DNA of 64,000 nt from Agrobacterium tumefaciens (lineage in GTDB: Bacteria; Pseudomonadota; Alphaproteobacteria; Rhizobiales; Rhizobiaceae), in assembly GCF_005221325.1 (NCBI RefSeq), contig NZ_CP039891.1, positions 1 through 64,000 of the forward strand, read 5' to 3'. Shown one piece after another: positions 51,701 through 60,023 of the stretch; positions within the stretch are counted from its first letter, which is position 1, and every line of letters starts with the position of its first letter. The notes beneath the pieces were generated by a model. It was given only the letters and a program-made list of their open reading frames with translations, was not told where the DNA came from and ran no database searches. Both the position numbers and the translations under genes were made by a program.

Positions 51701-52223
51701 TCCACGGATCGCGGCCAAAGACTTTCGATATCCCGTAATCGGTGATCTTCGGCACTTCCTTTCCGGTCATCATGATGTTCCGGGGGTTCAGATCGCGATG
51801 GGCGATCTGATGGCGTGTCTGCGCAAACACAAGCGCGTCCAGAACCGGCTTACCGATGAGTGTGTAGAATCCATTCCACGGGATCGCGCCTTTCCGTTGA
51901 ATGTAAGCCTCAATTGTTTCCTCTAGCCACTCGAGCGCGAGATACCATCGGCCCTCAAGATCCTGATCGACTTTAACGAGAGAAACGATGTTCGGATGCT
52001 CAAGTTTCCCGAGAGCGTCTGCTTCGCGCTGGAATGATGTCTTCTGGCGCTCAGGGTCGCCTTGGAGCAGCATACGTTTGATTGCCACGTGTTCTTGGCT
52101 CAGCACATCGTATGCCTTCTGGATCGACCCCATGCCGCCCTCGCGCAATTCATTGGCAAGGACAAAGCGGTTGCCGAGTATGGTTGGGGAGTCAACAGAT
52201 TGAATAGTCACCGCATCTTCCAA
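48759..52223 (-). CDS. Ser/Thr kinase fused to SF1 (UPF1-like) helicase
   Basis: A 1154-residue fusion. The kinase (about 15-270) has glycine loop REGGMGSIQKAY, lysine in VAIKR (49), catalytic HRDLNPRNIM (142-151, Asn for the usual Lys) and DYG for DFG (162-164). The helicase (about 575-1140) has Walker A GPPGTGKT (595-602), DEAS (874-877), GDPEQLPP (898-905), QHRM, VDAFQGKQAD and LNVALSRAK. A coiled-coil insertion lies at about 700-790. Kinase plus COG1112-like helicase is, as I recall, the architecture of MkoA of type I Mokosh antiphage systems. First gene of a four-gene coupled operon. Confidence 0.88.
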   Translation of the reverse strand: MEDAVTIQSVDSPTILGNRFVLANELREGGMGSIQKAYDVLSQEHVAIKRMLLQGDPERQKTSFQREADALGKLEHPNIVSLVKVDQDLEGRWYLALEWLEETIEAYIQRKGAIPWNGFYTLIGKPVLDALVFAQTRHQIAHRDLNPRNIMMTGKEVPKITDYGISKVFGRDPWMPVAGKTFVDARTPGFSPLEADDGVHTYGRDCFGFAAVAVYCLVGRTIEGDVDLGVALHEAAVPEGIRDILERSLSEDRRKRPLDAKQLRLEIEAVEARRAVDIGYKYPCFLDLTSIAEERLAEEISLDDGSAVRSFILQELSDVHGLALHRYGDQDPSKSSLDIFGSSWRFRGRITGRGKDTIEIYDCRELDVATAASKREHALRLPLQFSFTPARDPIVAADILLEIWQRVADHENSLSQERQAARNERIFKAWKGYLRDRVRFEIERSSVMHFTSRKIEGNKVTFVLDSAASADGVGEERLVRAGGRHVFGTVRKVVLDQVVFEVQSGVADLIPRKGELILNTVAAERSLANQNNAVDGIMYGRAANERLKAILLDPSQARPPSAVDQKHLSESKLEGEKLAVLKQALGTNEVLAIAGPPGTGKTDLISEIVVRWLAMNPGKRILLSSQTHTALDEAIERIAGLVGDGEEIVRIGRPDDERISEFSKRLLLEEKVNSWAEQVRAKAEQNLTEWAVAKGVDRNLVQLGMLVERLAQTIERRQEVELRLEDAEQLIDRVEEVSEGRHRRHEIDHELEEKTVVLGDEITLLKNTRRALRTEERTIRDQLRSSVDMGPDIAGIRDPEELREWQDLYLQGSPAIEACKDRLKLLEGWLLKVGKTGDFNAAVVNDARVIAGTCVGVAGVRGIEDVQFDLCIVDEASKATATEILIPMSKSKKWIVVGDPEQLPPFFEDFGDELLEQFDEEEDIRPTILDRFLKGVAALPAASRAEMRVQHRMVAPIGELVSHCFYDGKLKSPIESHGLDLSGKLPAPVTWYTTSAEKRREEQRHASTFDNALEAQWIKRILDDLQATTEQNCTQITVAVIAGYSRQVGRLNLMTRKYAGDWPNLSIVCNTVDAFQGKQADVCIYSVVRSNLRKQFGFLREKPRLNVALSRAKSALIIVGDHLFCQTAKAPNPFRKVIEWVEAHPGECHLGPLQ

Positions 52224-52317
52224 AAGAAACCGAAGCCGTTACGGATGCGACCATAAGTTTTATTATTTGGAAAGCCGTAATTCATAAAATCCGAAATTAT
52301 AGCGAGGTGAGGCTAAA
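52224..52317. other. Divergent promoter region
   Basis: A 94-bp AT-rich gap (AAGTTTTATTATTTGGAAAG and TAATTCATAAAATC) separates the kinase-helicase operon from the plus-strand HEPN-type gene. Both promoters must lie here. I cannot assign boxes with confidence. Confidence 0.4.
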
Positions 52318-53004
52318 ATGAACGAGTTGCTCAAGGAAATTCCGGACCGAATTCTCAAATTAGCGAAAGGCGCTTTGTCCCAAGCGAATACTCATTTAAC
52401 CTTCGCCGATCCGGGAAACGAGCACTGGAATTTTATTTGCGTACTGAATGCCGCTCACGCCGGCGAGCTGTTCATGAAAGCAGCTATCGCGAGAGAACAT
52501 CCCCTTCTCATATTCAAAGACTTGTTCGCGTTTGACGACGGTCAGGCAGCAGAAATTGATCTCGCGAGCTTGATCAAGAAGGGGAAAACCCATGATTTTG
52601 ACAAGATTCCTCAACTGCTGTGGGCGGTAAGTGGAATTCGCATTCCGAATCGAGAGTGTTTCGAGCGATTGCGGAAGGCACGCAATGCCATTCAGCACTT
52701 TTGCGCGCCGGACGATGAGGATTTTAGGCAACTTTCCCTAGAGTTCAGTTATACGATTATCGATCCTCTCATCCAATCTACCTACGGGCTGTTCGCGATC
52801 GATTTTCACGAAGATCACAACGTGGGTTATGATTATGTCGTTGAGAAGGTTGTACGTGCTCAGCAAAAGTTCTCGATGCCAGAAGACTTTAATCTGAGTG
52901 AGGTTAGTTTGTCTGAGGCTTTGCAGGGAGCAAGCCGCGGATACAAGTCATGGATAAATTCCGAACTGACAAAAATTGGCAGGACCGATTTGCTGACGCT
53001 TTAA
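52318..53004 (+). CDS. HEPN-type hypothetical protein
   Basis: A 228-residue, mainly helical protein with a GAGG site 7 bp before the ATG. ERLRKARNAIQHFCAPDDEDF (about 116-136) contains R-N-A-I-Q-H, an R-x4-H motif as in HEPN ribonucleases. N-terminal LNAAHAGELFMKAAIAREH resembles the first HEPN helices. HEPN proteins often act as RNases in toxin-antitoxin and antiphage systems. No typical antitoxin gene (MNT) is adjacent. It is divergent from the kinase-helicase operon and may share its control region. Function is inferred from the motif only. Confidence 0.6.
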   Translation: MNELLKEIPDRILKLAKGALSQANTHLTFADPGNEHWNFICVLNAAHAGELFMKAAIAREHPLLIFKDLFAFDDGQAAEIDLASLIKKGKTHDFDKIPQLLWAVSGIRIPNRECFERLRKARNAIQHFCAPDDEDFRQLSLEFSYTIIDPLIQSTYGLFAIDFHEDHNVGYDYVVEKVVRAQQKFSMPEDFNLSEVSLSEALQGASRGYKSWINSELTKIGRTDLLTL

Positions 53005-53086
53005 TCATGTCGGTTGGTCAGACAATGATGAGCAGTGGGAAGGTACAAACGAATCGCTGTAAGTATCTGCTGCTCAGTTGTCGCAA

Positions 53087-55150
53087 TCAGGCTCTTGGTT
53101 TCGCTGAACGACGTAGGCCTGCTGCATGTAGGGTGGCGACGTTTCTGGCCCAGGCATCATTCACTAGATCCTGCCATTGGATCACCTCGATCGTTGATCC
53201 CTTAAATTCATTATCGAGGGCGCGGATACGGCCCTCTCCATTTGCCGTCGTTGACCAGCCCGCCAGCTGCTCCTTCAGGTCGCCCCTTATGTCGGCCACC
53301 ACATAGCAGTAGAAGATGCAATCCGGCGCTATGCGAACCCTCTGACGGTTGTATGTTTCGATTTCGCCATTCTTCATCTGCCTTAGGTATTTCGTGATCT
53401 GCAGTTCCACCAAATCCTCGGTCTTCTTGTATTGGGTCCGCCCAGGTCGTTTAAATTCGACAATCATCGCTTTGCGCAGTGGCTCGGACGCGTCGAATTC
53501 GTTCTCATCGTCGGATGGGTCGACCACGCCCAAGCCGTGGGCAAGGTTCCAGACTAATAGATCCGGGCGAATGTCCGTTCCACCGGACTTTAAAGTTTCC
53601 GCCAACCGCTGATCGGAAGCGAAGGAGCGTGTGAATGCCAGCCGTTCGTCAACGATCCAAAGATCATGGACGGTGGCTTCCACCTTGCTTGGGTCGCTGC
53701 CATTCATGCGCATCGGAACGATAAGTGAATGGAGGGTGCTTTCCAGATGGAAATCTTCTTCCTTTTCTCCGCGGTCTCTAATTCGTCTGATGAGGCGTTC
53801 CAATAGCTCGAGGACGAGCTTTCGGCGAACGACGTGCTGTGCCAAAGCCAGTCGCTCCGAATTTTGAACTTCCTGCGCCGCCTTGATAACCGTCTCGGCG
53901 AAGTTCTCGGAAACGCTTTGACCTTCCTCGAGGAGCTTGATCACCGTTTCAATATCTTTTTGACGAGTCTCATCGCGCCGAATTTGGTATTTTACCAAGC
54001 CTGTGGCGAATTCCTCCGGGCTTCGGGCTCCGAATGGAACACGATCGAGCTGGGTATCTTCGTCTGCAAAGTCGTAGATCGGATATCGTTGCACGAATCC
54101 CCGATAATCCTCGCGGCGCGCTTCCGAGTATTCTGCGATTTGTTCGGTCAAGAATTTCTCCTTGATGAATTCAGTGCAGAACCTGATTAGTTCCTTCACC
54201 TTGGATTCGGCCAAGTTGAAGGCCGTACGACCCTCGTTCACATGCCGATTGAGGTAGTCGCCAGTGATGCATCCGTGAAATACGAGGTCGTCATGGCCGT
54301 CGCGGCGTACGCGGTCGATCCCTAGTAGTTTATCGATCTTTCGAGGTTCGACGTTTCGGCCGTCAGCAAGGAGATGAAGCTGATGCATCCCGTCTAAGCC
54401 AGTGCTGGCTTCCGGCTTGCAGGTAAAACCAGTTATTTTGAGCGCTCCGAATTCCCTATGTTCGTCGGTGCTGGCTTCGAATGGCTCGCCAACTACCAAG
54501 CCGGACACTGCCTCTGGATAACGAGCTTCCTCTCCATCAATTTCGAGACGGACCTTCGGGCCTCTAGCCATAAGGAAATCGGCGATAAAGTGGGCGCTGA
54601 AATACCGCTTGAATAGCTCAGCGCTTGCCGGGAACTGTTTCCGGTAGTTCGCCTCTCTCAAGCCTCTGAATGAAACAACAGTCCCGGTGTTCCGAACGCG
54701 AGACAGGTGCAGCCGGTTGTCGTCCTCGCGGAGCTGTTCCCCGTTGTTTAGAAGGAATGTAAATGCGCGGTCGTGGAACTGATCTGATTCAAGGTACTTG
54801 CTCTCGACCCTAACGTCGGCGAACGAATCGAGCCAGAACAGTCTGCCGACCCCTTTACCACCACGTTCTTTCTTGAAATCAGTATCGAGCTGGCAAAAGG
54901 CCTCATATCGCTTTCTATCTAGGCCTATGCCATTATCGATAACCTCGATATTGAGCACATCCGGGTCGCGGAGGCCGCTCACGAAAATGTCCACGACACC
55001 CTGATAATCGGGATGTTTCTTCTGAATATCCTCGATTGCAAATATTGCATTGCTTACCGCTTCAAATAACGGCTGCATGGCCTGAGCGATATTGGATGGT
55101 TTGGGGAGCTTGTCGACGCGATTGATCACGTTAGGCGCAAGTGTCGGCAT
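53087..55150 (-). CDS. GHKL ATPase fused to a PD-(D/E)xK-type nuclease domain
   Basis: A 687-residue protein. The N-terminal Hsp90/MutL-type ATPase has the N-box FEAVSNAIFAIED (about 29-41), IEVIDNGIGLD (G1 box, about 68-78) and GGKGVGRLFWLDSF (about 97-110). The middle is helical. The C-terminal region has RPDLLVWN (about 535) and MIVEFKRPGR (about 570), the Asp and E-x-K of a restriction-type nuclease. The combination suggests an ATP-gated DNA-cleaving protein, a design seen in MORC-like and other defence proteins. I know no named system for it. It stands alone, convergent with the HEPN gene. Confidence 0.7.
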   Translation of the reverse strand: MPTLAPNVINRVDKLPKPSNIAQAMQPLFEAVSNAIFAIEDIQKKHPDYQGVVDIFVSGLRDPDVLNIEVIDNGIGLDRKRYEAFCQLDTDFKKERGGKGVGRLFWLDSFADVRVESKYLESDQFHDRAFTFLLNNGEQLREDDNRLHLSRVRNTGTVVSFRGLREANYRKQFPASAELFKRYFSAHFIADFLMARGPKVRLEIDGEEARYPEAVSGLVVGEPFEASTDEHREFGALKITGFTCKPEASTGLDGMHQLHLLADGRNVEPRKIDKLLGIDRVRRDGHDDLVFHGCITGDYLNRHVNEGRTAFNLAESKVKELIRFCTEFIKEKFLTEQIAEYSEARREDYRGFVQRYPIYDFADEDTQLDRVPFGARSPEEFATGLVKYQIRRDETRQKDIETVIKLLEEGQSVSENFAETVIKAAQEVQNSERLALAQHVVRRKLVLELLERLIRRIRDRGEKEEDFHLESTLHSLIVPMRMNGSDPSKVEATVHDLWIVDERLAFTRSFASDQRLAETLKSGGTDIRPDLLVWNLAHGLGVVDPSDDENEFDASEPLRKAMIVEFKRPGRTQYKKTEDLVELQITKYLRQMKNGEIETYNRQRVRIAPDCIFYCYVVADIRGDLKEQLAGWSTTANGEGRIRALDNEFKGSTIEVIQWQDLVNDAWARNVATLHAAGLRRSAKPRA

Positions 55151-55325
55151 AGATCCCCCAGGTATTTTGCACTTATTGATAGCGCAACAATTTCATGCCT
55201 TCAATCAATGTGGCGGAAGCAATTGGGCAATCGGTTCGATCGTTTTAATCAGCCTGAAGGGTTCATTCGGTTTCCTGCCGCAATAGCCACGGCGCTTGCC
55301 CGAGCGTTTTAGTGCGAGCGTCAAA

Positions 55326-55769
55326 TCATATGGCACCGATGAATTTGGTAATCGCGCCCATTAACTTCGCAATCGTGGTCAAAGTATCGGCTAGGTCTCC
55401 TGCCTCCTTTGCGGTGGCTCTGAGGCTAGCAGCCGCGGCCGCGATTTCGTCGTCCGGCGCATACAGTGCTTGTCTTGCGGCGAGACTTAGATTTGCAAGG
55501 TTGTTGTATTCGCGGCGCAGAATGTCGATCTGCCGGGAATAAGCCAAAAGCTTGTCCGGATCAGAAGTTCGCGTCCCCAGAATTGCAATGGCCTTCGCCT
55601 CCGCGACCATTCCTTCCCACGCTTCATCGTTGGAAATACTCCCGGCCGGTGCTTTTGCGAGTTCAGCGGCACGTCGGACTTTCAGTGCGCGGATCAATCT
55701 GCTTGATCTTGCCTGCTTATAATCGTCGACGGCATTCTGAAATTGGGCGAACGCTTCGGTTGTCATCAT
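55326..55769 (-). CDS. Hypothetical helical protein coupled to a lipoprotein gene
   Basis: A 147-residue Ala-rich helical protein whose start overlaps the lipoprotein gene's stop by 4 bp. Central DPDKLLAYSRQIDILRREYNNLANLSLAARQ (about 71-101) suggests a coiled coil. The C-terminal third is hydrophobic (LADTLTTIAKLMGAITKFIGAI) and could be an amphipathic or membrane helix. No signal peptide is seen. Function unknown; probably a partner of the lipoprotein. Confidence 0.6.
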   Translation of the reverse strand: MMTTEAFAQFQNAVDDYKQARSSRLIRALKVRRAAELAKAPAGSISNDEAWEGMVAEAKAIAILGTRTSDPDKLLAYSRQIDILRREYNNLANLSLAARQALYAPDDEIAAAAASLRATAKEAGDLADTLTTIAKLMGAITKFIGAI

Positions 55770-56683
55770 TTGCCCTTCTTCGCTGCTTGTACGAGGTCTG
55801 AGAGATTGCCTGTCAACGCGACAAGGGAGTCGACGTCAAAATTTGCTTTGCCAGACTGTGCGGCAAGAGCGTGGTGCGTCTTGGCAATTTGGTCAAGCAC
55901 GTTGTCATACTCAGCTGTGGCGGCGAAGGCAGCATTGGCTGCATCGACCGATGCAGCCGATTCCAAGAACTGCTCATGCAGCTGCGCCCGGCCCGCGACT
56001 TCGGAAGAGGTTGGAACAGTGGTCGAGGTACTTGACCCATTGGGGGAGGAATTTCCGCGAATGGTCGCGAGTGCAGTCTTTTGATTGAGTTTGTACTCGA
56101 TTAGAGCGATTTCGAAACTCCCGCTAATTATCGCGACGTCTTGCTTTAAGGATCGCACTACGATCTGAACGGACGGATCGGTATCGCGGATGATCTGGTT
56201 AACCCGCCGAGCGTAGCGGTCACTCAGGGCAATACCGACACCTTTGCCGGCAGCTTTGGCAACGGCTGATAGCATCGCACCCGCACCAGGAGCCACGGCT
56301 GTGCCGAGATTTGCGACAGTTTCTGCAAGCGCCGATGATGCATCCTGAAGCTTTTGAATATTTCCGTCGTCCGCGGCAGCTTTTAGCGCAGAGCCATAGT
56401 CTGCAAGAACTTTGATCTTTTTCTGCCGAAACGCGATTTCTTTCGTATTGATCAAGGACTCTGGTTCCTCGAGCAAATTGAAATCGGCTCCCTTTATATA
56501 ATTGACGGATTGTAATTCTCGTTCTGCTGCTATCGAAATAGTCCTATTCTCCGCAGCGATAGCATTGAGCGAAGAAACGCCGGACTCTACGGCGGAGCCA
56601 AAATCCGCAAGCTGCTTAGAATTAGGCAGAGATGTGCAACTCGTTAACAGTAGTATCGGCAATATAAGACTAATCCTGATCAC
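55766..56683 (-). CDS. Hypothetical lipoprotein
   Basis: A 305-residue protein with a lipoprotein signal: MIRISLILPILLLTSCTSLP, lipobox LTSC with Cys16 as the lipidation site. The mature part is Ala/Ser-rich and helical, with a Gly/Ala patch VAPGAGAMLSAVAKAAGKGVGIAL (about 131-154) that might insert in a membrane. A Ser/Thr-rich linker follows at about 208-220. No family is recognised. It forms a two-gene operon with the following helical protein. Confidence 0.7.
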   Translation of the reverse strand: MIRISLILPILLLTSCTSLPNSKQLADFGSAVESGVSSLNAIAAENRTISIAAERELQSVNYIKGADFNLLEEPESLINTKEIAFRQKKIKVLADYGSALKAAADDGNIQKLQDASSALAETVANLGTAVAPGAGAMLSAVAKAAGKGVGIALSDRYARRVNQIIRDTDPSVQIVVRSLKQDVAIISGSFEIALIEYKLNQKTALATIRGNSSPNGSSTSTTVPTSSEVAGRAQLHEQFLESAASVDAANAAFAATAEYDNVLDQIAKTHHALAAQSGKANFDVDSLVALTGNLSDLVQAAKKGK

Positions 56684-56960
56684 AGCGCCCCTCCGAACCA
56701 GAACATCATCAATGCATTTCTTTTTAGGCTTGTACAGCTTTTAGATGTATTTCTGTTTATTCTGCTGCCCTTAAAAAGGTGTTTTTGACGAACGGTCTGA
56801 GCGGTTGGACAGATGACCCTTCGCGCTGGCGTCAACGTATGGTGGCCGCCCAAACATGCATAGGCAGGTGCCGCCACTCATATACTTGCCGAAGGCGGTC
56901 GGAACTTCTTGAATCGGCGCTCGTTTTCTGGTGACCGAAATCAAACCGTAGGAGACTTCG
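56684..56960. other. 277-bp intergenic region
   Basis: Between the lipoprotein gene and the DUF3606 gene. The part near 56700-56790 is AT-rich and probably carries the lipoprotein promoter. I see no further gene or hairpin that I would defend. Confidence 0.35.
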
Positions 56961-57137
56961 ATGGCAACCATATCCCGAGGCAGAGCGCAGGATCGAGCCA
57001 AAGTCGCAGGCGTTCAGGATCATGAAGTCCGCTACGAGGCGAAGAAGGAAGATGTCTCCAAGGACACGGTCAAGAAAGCCGTAAAGAGCGCTGGAAATTC
57101 TCGCAAGAAGGTCGAGCAGGAAATCGGCCGACACTGA
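56961..57137 (+). CDS. DUF3606 family small protein
   Basis: A 58-residue protein starting ATG with GGAG 6 bp upstream. It is basic. QDHEVRYEAKKEDVSKDTVKKAVKSAG (about 19-45) follows the DUF3606 pattern, in which an E-V-x-Y...V-S-x-x-x-L/V-x-x-A-V core is conserved. These short proteins occur beside DNA-repair genes in rhizobia. Function unknown. It ends 3 bp before the decayed xthA gene. Confidence 0.7.
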   Translation: MATISRGRAQDRAKVAGVQDHEVRYEAKKEDVSKDTVKKAVKSAGNSRKKVEQEIGRH

Positions 57138-57140
57138 GCC

Positions 57141-57925
57141 GTGAAGCTCGCCACCTATAACGTCAATGGCGTCAACGGTCAGCTCGACCTTCTTCTGCGA
57201 TGGCTCGAGGAGGCCGGCCCGACGTCGTCTGCCTGCAGGAACTGAAGGCGCTATCACGGCGCTCGATGGCTGCCGGCTACGGGGCTGTGTGGCAGGGCCA
57301 GAAGTCATGGAACGGCGTGGCGATCCTTGCCAAGGGGCGGGAGCCTCACCTCACGAGAAAAGGTCTGCCCGGCGAACCTGAAGATGAGCATAGCCGCTAC
57401 ATCGAGGCCATCGTCGACGGCATCGTCATCGGCGGGCTCTATCTCCCGAACAGCAATCCGTACCCAGGCCCGAAATTCGATTACAAACTTCGCTGGTTCA
57501 AGAGGCTGCATGACTATGCGGCCGAGTTGCTCGAACTGGAAGTTCCGGTCGTGCTCGCCGGCGACTACAATGTCATGCCGACGGAATTGGACGTTTACAA
57601 GCCGGAACGCTGGATGAAAGACGCGTTGTTCCGCGTGGAAGTCCGAGAAGCCTATAGGAACCTTGTCGACCAAGGTTGGACGGATGCTCTGCGCCACCTG
57701 CATCCAGACGCACGCATCTACACGTTCTGGGACTATTTCCGAAACGCTTACGCACGCGATGCGGGATTGCGGATCAACCATTTCTTGCAAAGTTCCCAAG
57801 CAGCAGCACGGCTGTCGAAGGCAGAGGTAGACAGGCATGTGCGCGGGTGGGAGCACACAAGCGACTATGCCCCGGTCTGGATCGAATTGGCCGACGTACC
57901 GCTCAAGAAGCGAAAGGCGAAGTGA
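57141..57925 (+). pseudogene. Decayed exodeoxyribonuclease III gene (xthA-like)
   Basis: A GTG at 57141 starts VKLATYNVNGVNGQLDLLLR, a perfect ExoIII N-terminus. The frame shifts after WLEEA (about 57215) and continues as RPDVVCLQELKA in the frame open from 57200 to the stop at 57925. A second irregularity follows LQELKA: about five residues are missing and a remnant ITALD lies in the third frame. Catalytic positions have also changed. Where relatives have LRIDHLL and SDHAPVW, this gene has LRINHFL and SDYAPVW. It is probably non-functional. Confidence 0.82.
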
Positions 57926-57952
57926 ACGAAGCCGGCCGAAACGACAAGCGGG

Positions 57953-58726
57953 TTACAGCAGACTGGCTTGCTCCACGGGCTCGCCGGATTTCGACACGAT
58001 CGATGATCCATAAGGTTCACGCCCCAGAATGATCAAAGCATCATTCGGCAGCGGTCGAGCAAGGTTCTTTGCCTCCTCCCATGGCGCCCGCATCCAGATC
58101 TCAGTTTCTTCCTTCGTCCGCAGCAGCACCGGCATGGCCTTTTCATGGATCGGTTTCACGAGACCGTTGGCGTCGGTAGTCAGAAAACCGTAGAGATCGT
58201 CCGTCGTGAGGCCGTCCCGGACTTTTCGGACGCTTTTCCACTGCGGCACATGGATGCCGGCGAAGAACATCAGCGGTTTTGCCTCGTCGCGAGCGAACCA
58301 GGCATTCGGCACATTGCCACCTTCCTGTTTGCTCGCCGGATCCGGCTCGGCGAAGCTTGTGACAGGGACGAGACATCTGTGTTCGATACCGAACCACCGT
58401 TTCCAATGCGGAAGATTGAGGTTTCGGACATTGGTTGTGCCGCGGTCAGGCTCCATGCGGATAAGTTCCTCAAGATCGAAGGGCTTGCCCTTGGCCGCGA
58501 GTTTCTCGGCCTTGGCCTTGGCGCCCTTCTCGAGTGCGAAACGAGGGGAGGGCAGACCCCATCGAGCATGCACCAGCTGCTTCTTGCCGTCAGCCGTGTT
58601 GCGGACGATCGGCCCTATCTGATCGGGGTTCATCTGATAGACCGGCATCAGGTTGATTAGGCTTTCGGCATCCTGGGCCCATTTCGCGACCCAATCCTTG
58701 TCTTCCATCCGATAAAGATTACACAT
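57953..58726 (-). CDS. SRAP domain protein (YedK/HMCES type)
   Basis: A 257-residue SRAP (SOS response-associated peptidase-like) protein. Cys2 (MCNLYR) is the residue that, after Met removal, crosslinks to abasic sites in single-stranded DNA. Other active-site blocks are RWGLPSP (about 55-61), TTNVRNLN, RCLVPVTSFAEPD with the conserved Glu (about 117-129), and KPIHEKAMPVLL with the conserved His (about 192-203). It shields abasic sites during replication. Its repair-gene neighbourhood is consistent. Confidence 0.92.
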   Translation of the reverse strand: MCNLYRMEDKDWVAKWAQDAESLINLMPVYQMNPDQIGPIVRNTADGKKQLVHARWGLPSPRFALEKGAKAKAEKLAAKGKPFDLEELIRMEPDRGTTNVRNLNLPHWKRWFGIEHRCLVPVTSFAEPDPASKQEGGNVPNAWFARDEAKPLMFFAGIHVPQWKSVRKVRDGLTTDDLYGFLTTDANGLVKPIHEKAMPVLLRTKEETEIWMRAPWEEAKNLARPLPNDALIILGREPYGSSIVSKSGEPVEQASLL

Positions 58727-58786
58727 GGCAGCAATCCCCTCCGTTGCGACCGAATGCAGTTTGTCCCGGTAAGTTCCGCCCGCTCG

Positions 58787-59839
58787 CTAGTAGAGCTTGT
58801 AAACGTCGGCATTATCTTGCCGTTCCCGCAAGCCCTTGTAGGATGGATGACGCAGTTTGCCCTCTGCCGTCCAGGCCCGAAACTCGATCTCGGCAATCAA
58901 GGTCGGCTCGACCCAAACAATGTCCGCTTTTCCGGCATAGGATACAGGTGATTGTTTTCGCTTCCAGCGCAGCTTGTCCAGCATCTTGCGCAGCCTGATC
59001 ATCTCGGCTTCCTTGAAGCCCGTTCCGACATTTCCGACGTGAACGAGATCGTGACTACGATAGGCGGCGAGCACGAGAGAGCCAAACCCGCCTGGTGAAG
59101 CCGTGGACGGCTCATAGCCGACGATCAAGAACGCTTCGCTCTGCACGCATTTGACCTTCACCCAGTCGCCGGTCCGACCGGAGCGATAAGGCTGATCGAG
59201 ATGCTTGCCGACGATGCCTTCCAGACCGAGGCGGCAGACGTTCTCAAGCAGGATATTGGGATCCGCGTCGAGCGTTTCAGAAAGGCGGATTGCGCCGTCC
59301 TTTCCATCGAGCGTGTCTTCAAGAAGATGCCGGCGCGACCGATATTCGACATTCCGCAAATCATGGCCGTCGAGATAAATGAGGTCGAATGCATAGAGGA
59401 TGGCGTCCGAAGCACGGTTACCAGCCGCCTTGCCGGAAGCACCCAGCGACTGCTGCAGCAGCCCGAAATCCGGCCGCCCCTCTTCGTCAAGCACCACCGC
59501 CTCGCCATCGATGATCATCGTCGCCGGCCCCAGTGCCCAGGCGGCCTCTGCGATATCAGGAAACCGATGCGTCCAGTCATGGCCGCCGCGAGTGAGGATG
59601 CGGACGCCTTGCGGCTCGATATGGACCGCCAGCCGGTAGCCATCCCATTTCAGCTCCCAGCTCCACTGGTCACCTTTGGGCGGATGCGCCTTTAGTTCAG
59701 CGAGCGACGGCTCCACGCGATCGGGCATCGGGTCGAACAGAAGCTGTGGCTCCGCGGGATTGCGCTTCCGACGCGGCTTTGAGCGGAGCGGGGCTTCGAT
59801 ATCACGAAGGAGCGGCTTTGATCTCGGTGGCTTCGTCAT
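58787..59839 (-). CDS. ATP-dependent DNA ligase, LigD-type catalytic domain
   Basis: A 350-residue stand-alone ligase. Adenylation motif I is WELKWDGYRLAVH (about 61-73) with the nucleophilic Lys. Downstream are IIDGEAVVLDEEGRPDF (motif III region), EGIVGKHLDQPYRSGRTGDWVKVKC (motifs IV-V) and an OB fold with VGNVGTGF. The usual polymerase and phosphoesterase domains of full LigD are missing, as in many plasmid copies in rhizobia. It would seal breaks in end joining with a Ku protein, which is not in the window. Confidence 0.92.
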   Translation of the reverse strand: MTKPPRSKPLLRDIEAPLRSKPRRKRNPAEPQLLFDPMPDRVEPSLAELKAHPPKGDQWSWELKWDGYRLAVHIEPQGVRILTRGGHDWTHRFPDIAEAAWALGPATMIIDGEAVVLDEEGRPDFGLLQQSLGASGKAAGNRASDAILYAFDLIYLDGHDLRNVEYRSRRHLLEDTLDGKDGAIRLSETLDADPNILLENVCRLGLEGIVGKHLDQPYRSGRTGDWVKVKCVQSEAFLIVGYEPSTASPGGFGSLVLAAYRSHDLVHVGNVGTGFKEAEMIRLRKMLDKLRWKRKQSPVSYAGKADIVWVEPTLIAEIEFRAWTAEGKLRHPSYKGLRERQDNADVYKLY

Positions 59840-60023
59840 CCAAAGAGTTCAGCACGAAAAAATTAAGAAGATTGTGACGCCGCACGACTGTCCCCGCTGT
59901 CCATCGTCCACAGATGCGAGCGCCCGCAGGTCTGCGTCACGTTGGCATGCCGGCTGCCAAACCGCAATCGCTGTTCCGTGGCCCGGTGTTGTCGTCGAGG
60001 ATCGTTTGATCGATGCCGCCGCA

